64,000 nt of DNA from Streptomyces sp. NRRL WC-3742 (lineage in GTDB: Bacteria > Actinomycetota > Actinomycetes > Streptomycetales > Streptomycetaceae), in contig NZ_JOCF01000031.1 in NCBI RefSeq assembly GCF_000720635.1, forward strand, positions 117,477-181,476. Direction: 5' to 3'. Positions 46,462-56,331 of the stretch are shown in pieces; the stretch's first letter is position 1; each line of letters begins with the position of its first letter. A model generated the notes under the pieces. The model was not told the DNA's origin. It saw only the letters and a list, made by a program, of their open reading frames with translations, and did no database searches. A program made the position numbers and the translations under genes.

Positions 46462-48291
46462 TCAGACCCAGCTGTTGAACCACATCCGGGCGCGCCAGTC
46501 CTCCAGCGGGATCGTCTGCCCGGTGAAGAGCGGATAGAAGTACAGGAAGTTCCAGACGATCATCAGCACCAGCAGCCCGGCCGCCGCCGAACCGATGGCC
46601 CGCCGGTCCCGGGAGGCCGTCGCCGGGCCGATCAGCGCGCCGACCAGCATCGTCACCGCGAGCACCAGGAAGGGGACGAACACCACCGCGTAGAAGAGGA
46701 AGATCGTCCGCTCCTGGTACAGGAACCAGGGCAGGTAGCCGGCGCCCAGGCCGCACAGCAGCGCCCCGGCCCGCCAGTCGCGGCGGAAGATCCAGCGCCA
46801 CAGGCAGTACACCAGCGCCACCACGGCCGCCCACCACAGCAGCGGGGTGCCGATGCCCAGCACCTCGCGGGCGCAGTTGGCGGCGGTGCAGCCGTCCTCG
46901 CCGAGCTTGGGGGACCCGTAGTAGAAGGACACCGGCCGGCCCAGGACCAGCCAGGACCACGGGTTCGACTGGTAGGTGTGCGGGTCGTGCAGGTTGGTGT
47001 GGAACTGGTACACCGTCGTGTGGTAGTTCCACAGGGCCCGCAGGCCCTCGGGTATCCACGGGTAGTCGGTGGGGCGGCCGACCGCCCAGTCCCGGCCCCA
47101 GCCGCCCTGGCCGGGGGCGTTGCTGCTGGCGAACCAGCCCCACCACGAGGTGATGTACACGGCCAGCGCGACCAGGATGATCGAGACGAAGGCCGGCAGC
47201 ACGTCCCGGGTGAGCACGGCCACGTACGGGCGGGGGGCGCCGGCCAGCCGGCGGGCACCCGCGTCCCAGAGCACCACCATCAGGCCGAGGAACAACGCCA
47301 CGTACAGGCCGCTCCACTTGGTCGCGCAGGTCAGGCCGATGCAGACGCCGGCGGCGATCCGCCACGGGCGCCAGCCCAGGTTCACCCGCTGCGCCAGGAC
47401 GGCGTTCTCGACGCCGCCGAGCTTCGCGGCCAGCCTGGCCCGGGTGTGGTCGCGGTCCAGCACCAGGCAGCCGAAGGAGGCCAGGGTCCAGAACATCACC
47501 ACCAGGTCCAGCAGGGCCGCCCGGCTGAGCACCAGGTGCAGGCCGTCCACCGCGAGCAGCAGGCCCGCCACGCAGCCCAGCAGGGTGGAGCGGAACATCC
47601 GGCGGGCGATCCGGGCCAGCATCAGCACCGACAGGGTGCCCAGCAGGGCCACCGAGAAGCGCCAGCCGAAGGGGTTCATGCCGAACAGCTGCTCGCCGAC
47701 GCCGATGATCCACTTGCCCACCGGCGGATGGACCACGTACGAGGCCATCGGGCGGTAGGGCACGGGCTCGCCCGGCGTCATGATCTTGGTGTTGGCGTCC
47801 TCGGGCCAGTTGATCTCGTAGCCGCCGTGCCAGAGCGCGTAGGCGTCCTTGGCGTAGTACGTCTCGTCGAAGATGATCGCGTGCGGCTGGCCGAGGTCGG
47901 TGAAGCGCAGCAGGCCCGCGAAGAGCGCCACCGCGAGCGGGCCCAGCCAGCCCGCCCAGCGGCACAGGAAGTACCAGAGGCCCTGCGGCAGGCGCAGGCC
48001 CAGGCGCAGCAGCAGCGGGGACTGCGCCACGTCGCGCTTCGTCACCCCGGGGCCGTCCGGCATCGGCGGCACCAGGCGCTCCGTCAGGGGCGCGGCCGGG
48101 CCCTGCGGGCGGGCCCTGAAGCCGAAGGCGGCCAGCCGTTCGGTCCAGCCCGTACCGGCGCCCGGCGGGGCCTGGAGGGCCTGCCCGTCCTCCGGTGCAC
48201 CCTGCGGGGAACGGGGGGCCGGCAGGCCGACGCCGCCCTGCGCGGTGTGGTCTGTACCAGTGGGCGTGCGAGCCGCCGTGTCTCCGTTCAT
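46462..48291 (-). CDS. pmt: Protein O-mannosyltransferase (Pmt, GT39)
   Basis: A 609-aa multi-helix GT-C enzyme that transfers mannose from polyprenyl-phosphomannose to Ser/Thr of exported proteins. After a 100-residue Pro/Gly-rich cytoplasmic lead, LLRFTDLGQPHAIIFDETYYAKDAYALW carries the essential DE motif of the first loop; VVHPPVGKWIIGVGEQLFGMNPFGWR and the later WSGLYVALFLGLMVVLWD are also typical. In S. coelicolor this glycosylation affects phage infection and beta-lactam sensitivity. ATG 48291 has no Shine-Dalgarno but a TACGAT hexamer 7 nt before it, so it may be leaderless. Upstream ATG 48300 is an alternative. Confidence 0.93.
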   Translation of the reverse strand: MNGDTAARTPTGTDHTAQGGVGLPAPRSPQGAPEDGQALQAPPGAGTGWTERLAAFGFRARPQGPAAPLTERLVPPMPDGPGVTKRDVAQSPLLLRLGLRLPQGLWYFLCRWAGWLGPLAVALFAGLLRFTDLGQPHAIIFDETYYAKDAYALWHGGYEINWPEDANTKIMTPGEPVPYRPMASYVVHPPVGKWIIGVGEQLFGMNPFGWRFSVALLGTLSVLMLARIARRMFRSTLLGCVAGLLLAVDGLHLVLSRAALLDLVVMFWTLASFGCLVLDRDHTRARLAAKLGGVENAVLAQRVNLGWRPWRIAAGVCIGLTCATKWSGLYVALFLGLMVVLWDAGARRLAGAPRPYVAVLTRDVLPAFVSIILVALAVYITSWWGWFASSNAPGQGGWGRDWAVGRPTDYPWIPEGLRALWNYHTTVYQFHTNLHDPHTYQSNPWSWLVLGRPVSFYYGSPKLGEDGCTAANCAREVLGIGTPLLWWAAVVALVYCLWRWIFRRDWRAGALLCGLGAGYLPWFLYQERTIFLFYAVVFVPFLVLAVTMLVGALIGPATASRDRRAIGSAAAGLLVLMIVWNFLYFYPLFTGQTIPLEDWRARMWFNSWV

Positions 48292-48396
48292 CCGCCACAT
48301 CGTATGGGCGGGGTTCGCACGCGCGTCCGTTCCCTCGGAAGCTGACCGAATCGTCACCAAAAGCCCCGCCGTCCGGGAACTGGAAGGATGGGGCCC

Positions 48397-49254
48397 GTGA
48401 CAGGAGTACTCGTTCTCGCAGGCACCCCCATCGGCGACGTCTCGGACGCCCCGCCCCGGCTGCTCACCGAACTGGCCACGGCCGACGTGATCGCGGCCGA
48501 GGACACCCGGCGGCTGCGCCGCCTCACCCAGGCGCTGGGGGTGACCCCGGCCGGGCGGGTGGTCTCCTACTTCGAGGGCAACGAGGTGGGCCGCACCCCG
48601 GAGCTGGTCGAGGCACTGCTCGGCGGGGCCCGGGTGCTGCTGGTCACCGACGCCGGGATGCCCTCCGTCTCCGACCCCGGCTACCGGCTGGTCGCGGCCG
48701 CCGTCGAGGCCGAGGTCAAGGTCACGGCCGTGCCCGGGCCCTCCGCGGTGCTCACTGCGCTCGCCCTCTCCGGCCTGCCCGTCGACCGCTTCACCTTCGA
48801 GGGCTTCCTGCCGCGCAAGACCGGCGACCGGGCCCGGCAGCTCGCCACCGTCGCCGCCGAGCCGCGCACCATGGTCTTCTTCGAGGCCCCGCACCGCATC
48901 GCCGAGGCGCTGACGGCGATGGCCGAAGCCTTCGGGCCCGAGCGCCCCGCCGCCGTCTGCCGGGAGCTGACCAAGACCTACGAGGAGGTCAAGCGCGGCC
49001 CGATCGGCGAACTGGCCGCCTGGGCGGCGGACGGCGTCAAGGGCGAGATCACCGTCGTCGTCGCCGGAGCCCCGCCCGCCGCGCCGCAGGAGCACACCCC
49101 GGCCGACCTGGCCCGGCTGGTGGCCCTGCGGGAGGAGGCCGGGGAGCGGCGCAAGGAGGCCATCGCGGCCGTCGCCGTGGAGCTGGGGCTGCCCAAGCGG
49201 GAGGTGTTCGACGCCGTCGTGGCAGCGAAGAAGGACGCCGCGGGAAAGCAGTGA
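48397..49254 (+). CDS. rsmI: 16S rRNA 2'-O-methyltransferase RsmI
   Basis: A 285-aa SAM-dependent enzyme methylating C1402 of 16S rRNA. TGVLVLAGTPIGDVSDAPPRL opens the fold; AEDTRRLRRL, VTDAGMPSVSDPGYRLV, and AVPGPSAVLTALALSGLP are the tetrapyrrole-methylase-like signatures. GTG 48397 is chosen because GGAAGG lies 9 nt before it and the protein then begins MTGVLVLAGT as in relatives; ATG 48388 would abut that ribosome site. It is divergent from pmt. Confidence 0.96.
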   Translation: MTGVLVLAGTPIGDVSDAPPRLLTELATADVIAAEDTRRLRRLTQALGVTPAGRVVSYFEGNEVGRTPELVEALLGGARVLLVTDAGMPSVSDPGYRLVAAAVEAEVKVTAVPGPSAVLTALALSGLPVDRFTFEGFLPRKTGDRARQLATVAAEPRTMVFFEAPHRIAEALTAMAEAFGPERPAAVCRELTKTYEEVKRGPIGELAAWAADGVKGEITVVVAGAPPAAPQEHTPADLARLVALREEAGERRKEAIAAVAVELGLPKREVFDAVVAAKKDAAGKQ

Positions 49255-49342
49255 ATTCCGGGGGTTGCGTGGCGCGAGGGGAGTCGTACCTTGGAGGGAA
49301 GGCCCCGGTAAACGCCCACTGAGTTGAAGTTTCGGTACCGGA

Positions 49343-49372
49343 TTCCGCTTCGGAACGCGTCCTTTGTATAGG
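49343..49372 (+). promoter_or_regulatory. Candidate promoter of the zinc-ribbon gene
   Basis: TTCCGC, 18-nt spacer, TATAGG preceded by TG (extended -10). The leader to the ATG at 49490 would be about 110 nt. Confidence 0.4.
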
Positions 49373-49489
49373 GCCTTCCAATCCGCTTCCAAGACTTCAC
49401 AAGACGGGCGTCCACCGCGGCGGTCCGGGCATTTCCTGGAAGGGAAAGACCCAGCCGGGCGAGCGTCCGGCGGGCGCTGGGAGACGGCT

Positions 49490-49915
49490 ATGAGCGAGAT
49501 GGTGGGCAGCCCCCTCGGGGGCAACGCGCTGAGCACCGCCGGCCTGGCCGGCCGACCGCACACCCCCGTCGAGACCGTGCGGGAGGCGTACTCCTTCGCG
49601 TGCCTGCGCTGCGGGTACGGATGGGAGCAGGCGTACGACATCGAGCACCACGTGTCCAAGGACGGCCACGTCGTGTTCGAGTACCACGCCAACGGTGTCC
49701 GGGTGCCGTCCCCGCTGCTCAAGCCGACCTGCCCGGGGTGCGGCGGCCACACCGTCCGCATCATGCGCGAGGGCCGGGTCGCCGTCGCCGACCAGCCCTG
49801 GCAGCACGCCCCCGGCTACCCGGCGCACGCCGAGCCGGCCGGGGCGCCCCCGGCGGAGGGAACCGTCAGGCCGGCCGGACGCTGGGCCCGGTTCTGGTCG
49901 CGGCTGATCGGCTGA
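49490..49915 (+). CDS. Zinc-ribbon protein of unknown function
   Basis: A 141-aa soluble protein. Two Cys knuckles, CLRCGYGWEQ (about 38-41) and CPGCGGHTV (about 82-85), should bind one zinc; between them is YDIEHHVSKDGHVVFEYHANGVRVPSPL. GGGAG lies 7 nt before the ATG. No other domain or signal is visible. Such proteins are conserved in Streptomyces near metG without assigned role. Followed by a hairpin that overlaps the metG promoter. Confidence 0.8.
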   Translation: MSEMVGSPLGGNALSTAGLAGRPHTPVETVREAYSFACLRCGYGWEQAYDIEHHVSKDGHVVFEYHANGVRVPSPLLKPTCPGCGGHTVRIMREGRVAVADQPWQHAPGYPAHAEPAGAPPAEGTVRPAGRWARFWSRLIG

Positions 49916-49932
49916 CGCCGGGGCGCGCAGGC

Positions 49933-49973
49933 GGGCCGTCCTCCCGCGGGCGAAACGCGGTCGAGGACGGCCC
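49933..49973 (+). terminator. Terminator hairpin before metG
   Basis: GGGCCGTCCTC pairs with GAGGACGGCCC (11 bp), continued by an inner CCGCG/CGCGG stem. Its right arm overlaps the likely -35 region of metG. Confidence 0.8.
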
Positions 49974-49984
49974 CCGTACGCGAC

Positions 49985-49990
49985 TAAGAT
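49985..49990 (+). promoter_or_regulatory. -10 hexamer of metG, leaderless arrangement
   Basis: TAAGAT ends 8 nt before the ATG; a TCGAGG-type -35 lies 18 nt upstream (49961-49966). No Shine-Dalgarno is present. Confidence 0.5.
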
Positions 49991-49998
49991 TTCCGACC

Positions 49999-51618
49999 AT
50001 GGCGGCCACAGCAGACCACAGCACCACCGGGGCGAACGCCCCGACGTACTACGTTTCCACCCCGATCTACTACGTCAACGATCGCCCGCACCTCGGCCAC
50101 GCGTACACCACCGTGGCGGGCGACGTCCTCACCCGCTGGCACCGCCAGCGCGGCGAGAAGGTGTGGTACCTGACCGGCACCGACGAGCACGGTCAGAAGA
50201 TCATGCGCACGGCCGAGGCCAACGGCGTCAGCCCGCAGGAGTGGTGCGACAAGCTGGTCGAGGAGGCTTGGAAGCCGCTCTGGCAGCACCTGGAGATCGC
50301 CAACGACGACTTCATCCGCACCACCGAGGATCGGCACACCGCCCGGGTGCAGGAGTTCGTCCAGGACCTCTTCGACAAGGGCGAGATCTACAAGGGCGGC
50401 TACTCCGGCCCGTACTGCGTCGGCTGCGAGGAGTTCAAGCTCCCCTCCGAGCTGCTCGACGGCGCCACCGAGGACGAGAAGCTCTGCGCCGTGCACAAGC
50501 GGCCCGTCGAGTGGCTGGAGGAGGAGAACTACTTCTTCCGCCTCTCCGCCTACGCCGAGAAGCTGCTGGAGTTCTACGCGGCCAACCCCGACTTCATCCA
50601 GCCCGCCTCGGCCCGCAACGAGGTGCTGCGCTTCGTCGAGCAGGACCTCAAGGACCTGTCGATCTCCCGCTCCACCTTCAACTGGGGCGTCCCGCTGCCC
50701 TGGGACGAGAAGCACGTCCTGTACGTGTGGGTCGACGCGCTGCAGAACTACATCACCGCCGCCGGCTACGGCAGCGACCCGGAGCGCTTCGCCGAGCTGT
50801 GGCCCGCCTCCGTCCACCTGGTCGGCAAGGACATCCTGCGCTTCCACGCCGTCATCTGGCCCGCCATGCTGATGGCCGCCGGGCTGCCGCTGCCCAAGCG
50901 GGTCGTCGCCAACGGCTGGCTGATGGTCGGCGGCGAGAAGATGTCCAAGTCCAACCTGACCGGCATCGCGCCCACCGACCTCACCTCGCACTTCGGCGTG
51001 GACGCGTACCGCTACTACTTCCTGCGGGCGATCCCGTTCGGCACCGACGGCTCGTTCTCCTGGGAGGACTTCACCGCCCGGTACACCTCCGAGCTCGCCA
51101 ACGACTTCGGCAACCTGGCCTCCCGGGTCGCCGCGATGGTCGGCAAGTACTTCGGCGGGAAGCTGCCGGCCTCCGTTTCGGCCGGTGACGCCGAGCAGGC
51201 CATCGCGGACGGGCTCGCCAAGGCCGTCTCGATCGCCGACGTGAAGATCGGCGAGGAGCTGGACTTCGCGGGCGGCATCGCGGCGATCTTCGACTTCGTC
51301 AAGCAGGTCAACGGCTACCTCACCGAGCAGGAGCCGTGGAAGGTCGCCAAGGACGAGTCGCCCGAGGGGCAGGCCCGCCTGGCCACCATCCTCTACACCG
51401 CCGCCGAGGCGCTGCGCGGCACCGCCGTCCTGCTCAACCCGGTGATGCCCTCCACCGCCGAGAAGCTGTGGGACTCGCTGGGCGCCGCCGAGGGCCTCGG
51501 CACGCTCGCCTCGCAGACCGTCGCCACCACCGGTGACTGGGGCCGGCTGCCCGCCGGGGCCACCGTCACCAAGGGCGAGATCCTCTTCCCCCGCCTCGAA
51601 GAGAAGCCGGCCGCCTGA
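49999..51618 (+). CDS. metG: Methionyl-tRNA synthetase
   Basis: A 539-aa cytosolic class I synthetase charging tRNA-Met. HIGH-type motif HLGH at 31-34, KMSKS at 314-318. One zinc knuckle is visible (CVGCEE and later LCAVH), as in the single-knuckle MetRS type. The anticodon-binding domain ends the protein; no C-terminal dimerisation (EMAP-like) domain. Next gene starts one base after its stop. Confidence 0.98.
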   Translation: MAATADHSTTGANAPTYYVSTPIYYVNDRPHLGHAYTTVAGDVLTRWHRQRGEKVWYLTGTDEHGQKIMRTAEANGVSPQEWCDKLVEEAWKPLWQHLEIANDDFIRTTEDRHTARVQEFVQDLFDKGEIYKGGYSGPYCVGCEEFKLPSELLDGATEDEKLCAVHKRPVEWLEEENYFFRLSAYAEKLLEFYAANPDFIQPASARNEVLRFVEQDLKDLSISRSTFNWGVPLPWDEKHVLYVWVDALQNYITAAGYGSDPERFAELWPASVHLVGKDILRFHAVIWPAMLMAAGLPLPKRVVANGWLMVGGEKMSKSNLTGIAPTDLTSHFGVDAYRYYFLRAIPFGTDGSFSWEDFTARYTSELANDFGNLASRVAAMVGKYFGGKLPASVSAGDAEQAIADGLAKAVSIADVKIGEELDFAGGIAAIFDFVKQVNGYLTEQEPWKVAKDESPEGQARLATILYTAAEALRGTAVLLNPVMPSTAEKLWDSLGAAEGLGTLASQTVATTGDWGRLPAGATVTKGEILFPRLEEKPAA

Positions 51619-51619
51619 C

Positions 51620-52498
51620 ATGGCCAAGAAGGACGACGACCGGTCGACCCCGCCGCCGCTGCCGGAACCCCTGGCCGTGGCGGTGGCCGACTCGCACACC
51701 CACCTGGACATGCAGTCCGGCACCCCGGAGGAGGGGCTGGCCCGCGCCGCCTCCGTCGGCGTCGCCACCGTCGTCCAGGTGGGGTGCGACGTGCCCGGCT
51801 CGCACTGGGCCGCCGAACTGGCGGCCCGGTTCGAGCAGGTGCACGCGGCCGTCGCCCTCCACCCCAACGAGGCCCCGCGGATCCACCTGGGGGATCCGGA
51901 CGGCTGGTCCGGGCAGAAGCGCCAGGCCGGGGGCGCGGCCGCGCTGGACGCCGCCCTCGCCGAGATCGACGCGCTGGCCGCCCTGCCGCACGTCCGCGCC
52001 GTGGGCGAGACGGGCCTGGACTACTTCCGCACCGGGCCCGAGGGCGTGGAGATCCAGAAGGAGTCCTTCCGCCGGCACATCGAGATGGCCAAGCGGCACG
52101 GCAAGGCCCTGGTCATCCACGACCGCGACGCCCACGAGGACGTCATCGCCCTCCTGCTGGAGGAGGGCGCCCCCGAGCGCACCGTCTTCCACTGCTACTC
52201 CGGCGACGCCGAGATGGCCAAGACCTGCGCGGAACACGGCTGGTACCTCTCCTTCGCCGGCCCCGTCACCTTCAAGGCCAACCAGCCCCTGCGCGACGCC
52301 CTCACCGCCACCCCCCTCGACCGCGTCCTCGTCGAGACCGACGCCCCCTTCCTCACCCCCCACCCCTACCGCGGCCGCCCCAACGCCCCGTACCTCATCC
52401 CGGTGACGGTCCGCTCCATGGCTGCCACCCTGGGGCTGCACGAGGACGAGCTGTCCGCCGCCATCGCGGAGAACACGGCCCGGGCCTTCGGCTACTGA
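51620..52498 (+). CDS. tatD: TatD-family metal-dependent hydrolase / DNase
   Basis: A 292-aa TIM-barrel metallohydrolase; relatives are 3'-5' exonucleases. Metal ligands: DSHTHLD near the N-terminus, Glu in GETGLDYF, His in VIHDRD, His in FHCYSGD, and Asp in VETDAPFL. It follows metG by one base, the standard metG-tatD arrangement. Normally rpfB comes next; here the 51-bp gap leads straight to rsmA. Confidence 0.95.
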   Translation: MAKKDDDRSTPPPLPEPLAVAVADSHTHLDMQSGTPEEGLARAASVGVATVVQVGCDVPGSHWAAELAARFEQVHAAVALHPNEAPRIHLGDPDGWSGQKRQAGGAAALDAALAEIDALAALPHVRAVGETGLDYFRTGPEGVEIQKESFRRHIEMAKRHGKALVIHDRDAHEDVIALLLEEGAPERTVFHCYSGDAEMAKTCAEHGWYLSFAGPVTFKANQPLRDALTATPLDRVLVETDAPFLTPHPYRGRPNAPYLIPVTVRSMAATLGLHEDELSAAIAENTARAFGY

Positions 52499-52537
52499 GC
52501 CGGGGCCTTCCGGTCGGGCCGACACCCTCCGCGCCGA

Positions 52538-52543
52538 TATCCT
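52538..52543 (+). promoter_or_regulatory. -10-like hexamer of rsmA, leaderless arrangement
   Basis: TATCCT ends 6 nt before the GTG start, with no ribosome site between. It may be the fused promoter left after loss of rpfB, or the original rsmA promoter. Confidence 0.4.
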
Positions 52544-52549
52544 TGGCGG

Positions 52550-53431
52550 GTGAGCACCACCGAACCCACCCCTGACAGCCACCTGCTGGGCGCCGCCGAC
52601 ATTCGGGAGCTGGCGGCCGCGTTCGGCGTGAAGCCGACCAAGCAGCGCGGGCAGAACTTCGTCATCGACGGCAACACCGTGCGGCGGATCGTCCGTGCCG
52701 CCGAGGTGACGGAGCAGGACGCGGTGGTGGAGGTCGGGCCGGGGCTCGGGTCGCTGACGCTGGCGCTGCTGGACGTCGCGCGGCACGTGACGGCGGTCGA
52801 GATCGACCCCGTGCTGGCGCGCCACCTGCCGGACACCGTGGCCGGGCGGATGCCGGGCAAGGCGGACGCCTTCGACCTGGTGTTCAGCGACGCCATGGAG
52901 GTCACCGAGCTGCCCGGGCCGGCGCCGACCGCGCTGGTGGCCAACCTGCCGTACAACGTGGCCGTGCCCGTCCTGCTGCACATGCTGGCGACCTTCCCCA
53001 GCATCGAGCGGACCCTGGTGATGGTGCAGAGCGAGGTCGCCGACCGGCTCGCCGCCAAGCCGGGCAACAAGGTGTACGGCGTCCCGTCCGTGAAGGCCAA
53101 CTGGTACGCCGACGTGAAGCGGGCCGGCGCCATCGGGCGCAACGTGTTCTGGCCCGCCCCCAACGTCGACTCCGGGCTGGTCTCGCTGATCCGCCGCGAG
53201 CCGCCGAGGACCACCGCCAGCCGTACGGAGGTGTTCGCGGTGGTCGACGCCGCGTTCGCCCAGCGGCGCAAGACCCTGCGGGCCGCCCTGGCCGGCTGGG
53301 CCGGCTCCGCCGCCGGTGCCGAGCAGGCGCTCGCGGCCGCCGGGATCGACCACAAGCTGCGCGGCGAGATGCTGACGGTGGAGCAGTTCGCCGCGATCGC
53401 CGAGCACAAGCCCGCGAAGGACGCCGAGTGA
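52550..53431 (+). CDS. rsmA: 16S rRNA dimethyladenosine transferase RsmA (KsgA)
   Basis: A 293-aa methyltransferase that dimethylates A1518 and A1519 of 16S rRNA late in 30S assembly. [10 protein letters not shown], the SAM motif [29 protein letters not shown] (catalytic NLPY), and [10 protein letters not shown] are clear. It starts at GTG 52550 and overlaps ispE by GTGA. Confidence 0.97.
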   Translation: MSTTEPTPDSHLLGAADIRELAAAFGVKPTKQRGQNFVIDGNTVRRIVRAAEVTEQDAVVEVGPGLGSLTLALLDVARHVTAVEIDPVLARHLPDTVAGRMPGKADAFDLVFSDAMEVTELPGPAPTALVANLPYNVAVPVLLHMLATFPSIERTLVMVQSEVADRLAAKPGNKVYGVPSVKANWYADVKRAGAIGRNVFWPAPNVDSGLVSLIRREPPRTTASRTEVFAVVDAAFAQRRKTLRAALAGWAGSAAGAEQALAAAGIDHKLRGEMLTVEQFAAIAEHKPAKDAE

Positions 53432-54351
53432 TCACCGTACGGGTGCCGGCCAAGGTCAACGTCCAGCTGGGGGTCGGCGGTCTGCGCGCCGACGGCTTCC
53501 ACGACCTGGCGAACGTCTTCTTCGCGGTCGCGCTGGGCGACGAGGTCACGGCTCGTGCGGGCGAGGGCGTCACCCTGACCTGCACCGGGCCCGACGCCGC
53601 CGCCGTCCCGCTGGACGACAGCAACCTCGCCGCCCGCGCCGCCCGGCTCCTCGCCGCCCACCACGGCCTCGCCGACCCCGGCGTGCACCTGCACATCGCC
53701 AAGGCCATCCCCGTCGCCGGCGGCATGGCCGGGGGCAGCGCGGACTGCGCCGCCGCGCTGGTCGCCTGCGACGCGCTGTGGCAGCTGGACACCCCCTTCG
53801 AGACGCTGCTGGAGCTGGCCGCCGAACTCGGCTCCGACGTGCCGTTCGCCCTGCTCGGCGGCGTCGCCCTCGGCCGCGGCCGGGGCGAGATCCTGGAGCC
53901 GCTGCCCGTCACCGGCACCTTCCACTGGGTGTTCGCGGTGGCCGAGGGCGGCCTGTCCACCCCCGCCGTCTTCCGCGAGTGCGACCGGCTGCGGGAGGAG
54001 GCGGGCACCGGCTCCGGCGAGGCGCACGTCCGCACGCCCGACGCCGATCCCGCGCTGCTCGCCGCGCTCGCCGAGGGCGACGCCGTCGCCCTGGCCGCCG
54101 CCCTCGCCAACGACCTGCAGCCCGCCGCGCTCTCGCTGCGCCCGTCGCTGGCCGCCACCCTGCGGGCCGGCACCGAGGCCGGTGCGCTGGGCGCGCTCGT
54201 CTCCGGCTCCGGACCGACCTGCGCGTTCCTCGCCAAGGACGCGGACGCGGCCACCGCCGTCGCCGAGGCGCTGCGGGCCTCCGGCACCTGCCGGACCGCG
54301 CACGCCACGTACGGGCCGGTGCCGGGGGCCTCGGTCGTGGCGCAGGGCTGA
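53428..54351 (+). CDS. ispE: 4-diphosphocytidyl-2-C-methyl-D-erythritol kinase
   Basis: A 307-aa GHMP kinase of the MEP isoprenoid pathway. [22 protein letters not shown] opens the fold, [17 protein letters not shown] is the ATP-binding glycine loop, and [12 protein letters not shown] the C-terminal motif. Start GTG overlaps the rsmA stop by 4 bases, so translation is coupled. Confidence 0.97.
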   Translation: MITVRVPAKVNVQLGVGGLRADGFHDLANVFFAVALGDEVTARAGEGVTLTCTGPDAAAVPLDDSNLAARAARLLAAHHGLADPGVHLHIAKAIPVAGGMAGGSADCAAALVACDALWQLDTPFETLLELAAELGSDVPFALLGGVALGRGRGEILEPLPVTGTFHWVFAVAEGGLSTPAVFRECDRLREEAGTGSGEAHVRTPDADPALLAALAEGDAVALAAALANDLQPAALSLRPSLAATLRAGTEAGALGALVSGSGPTCAFLAKDADAATAVAEALRASGTCRTAHATYGPVPGASVVAQG

Positions 54352-54397
54352 TCGCCGGGCCGACTAGGCTGGGGTGGATCGGGGTGTCCCCGAGGCA

Positions 54398-54420
54398 GGG
54401 GCGGGCCGCGTGCCCGCCCC
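54398..54420 (+). terminator. Hairpin in the leader of the ABC-F gene
   Basis: GGGGCGGGC and GCCCGCCCC form a perfect 9-bp stem with a 5-nt loop, 30 bp before the ABC-F start. It may terminate ispE transcription or act as an attenuator; a -10-like TAGGCT lies at 54366-54371. Confidence 0.45.
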
Positions 54421-54450
54421 GCAACCGCCGAACCCAGGAGCGCAGCACAC

Positions 54451-56265
<1,815 letters not shown>

Positions 56266-56283
<18 letters not shown>

Positions 56284-56331
56284 GGGCCGGGCCGAGTAGT
56301 TCTGAGAGCCTGGCCGGGCAGGTCTGACGAC
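56266..56331. repeat. Three tandem 22-bp units across the ABC-F stop codon
   Basis: Units at 56266-56287, 56288-56309 and 56310-56331 share the pattern CNGGCCGRGYAGKTCTGA. The first holds the last codons and stop of the ABC-F gene; the others repeat it in shifted frames. The block ends exactly at the stop codon of the converging FUSC gene. Confidence 0.85.
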
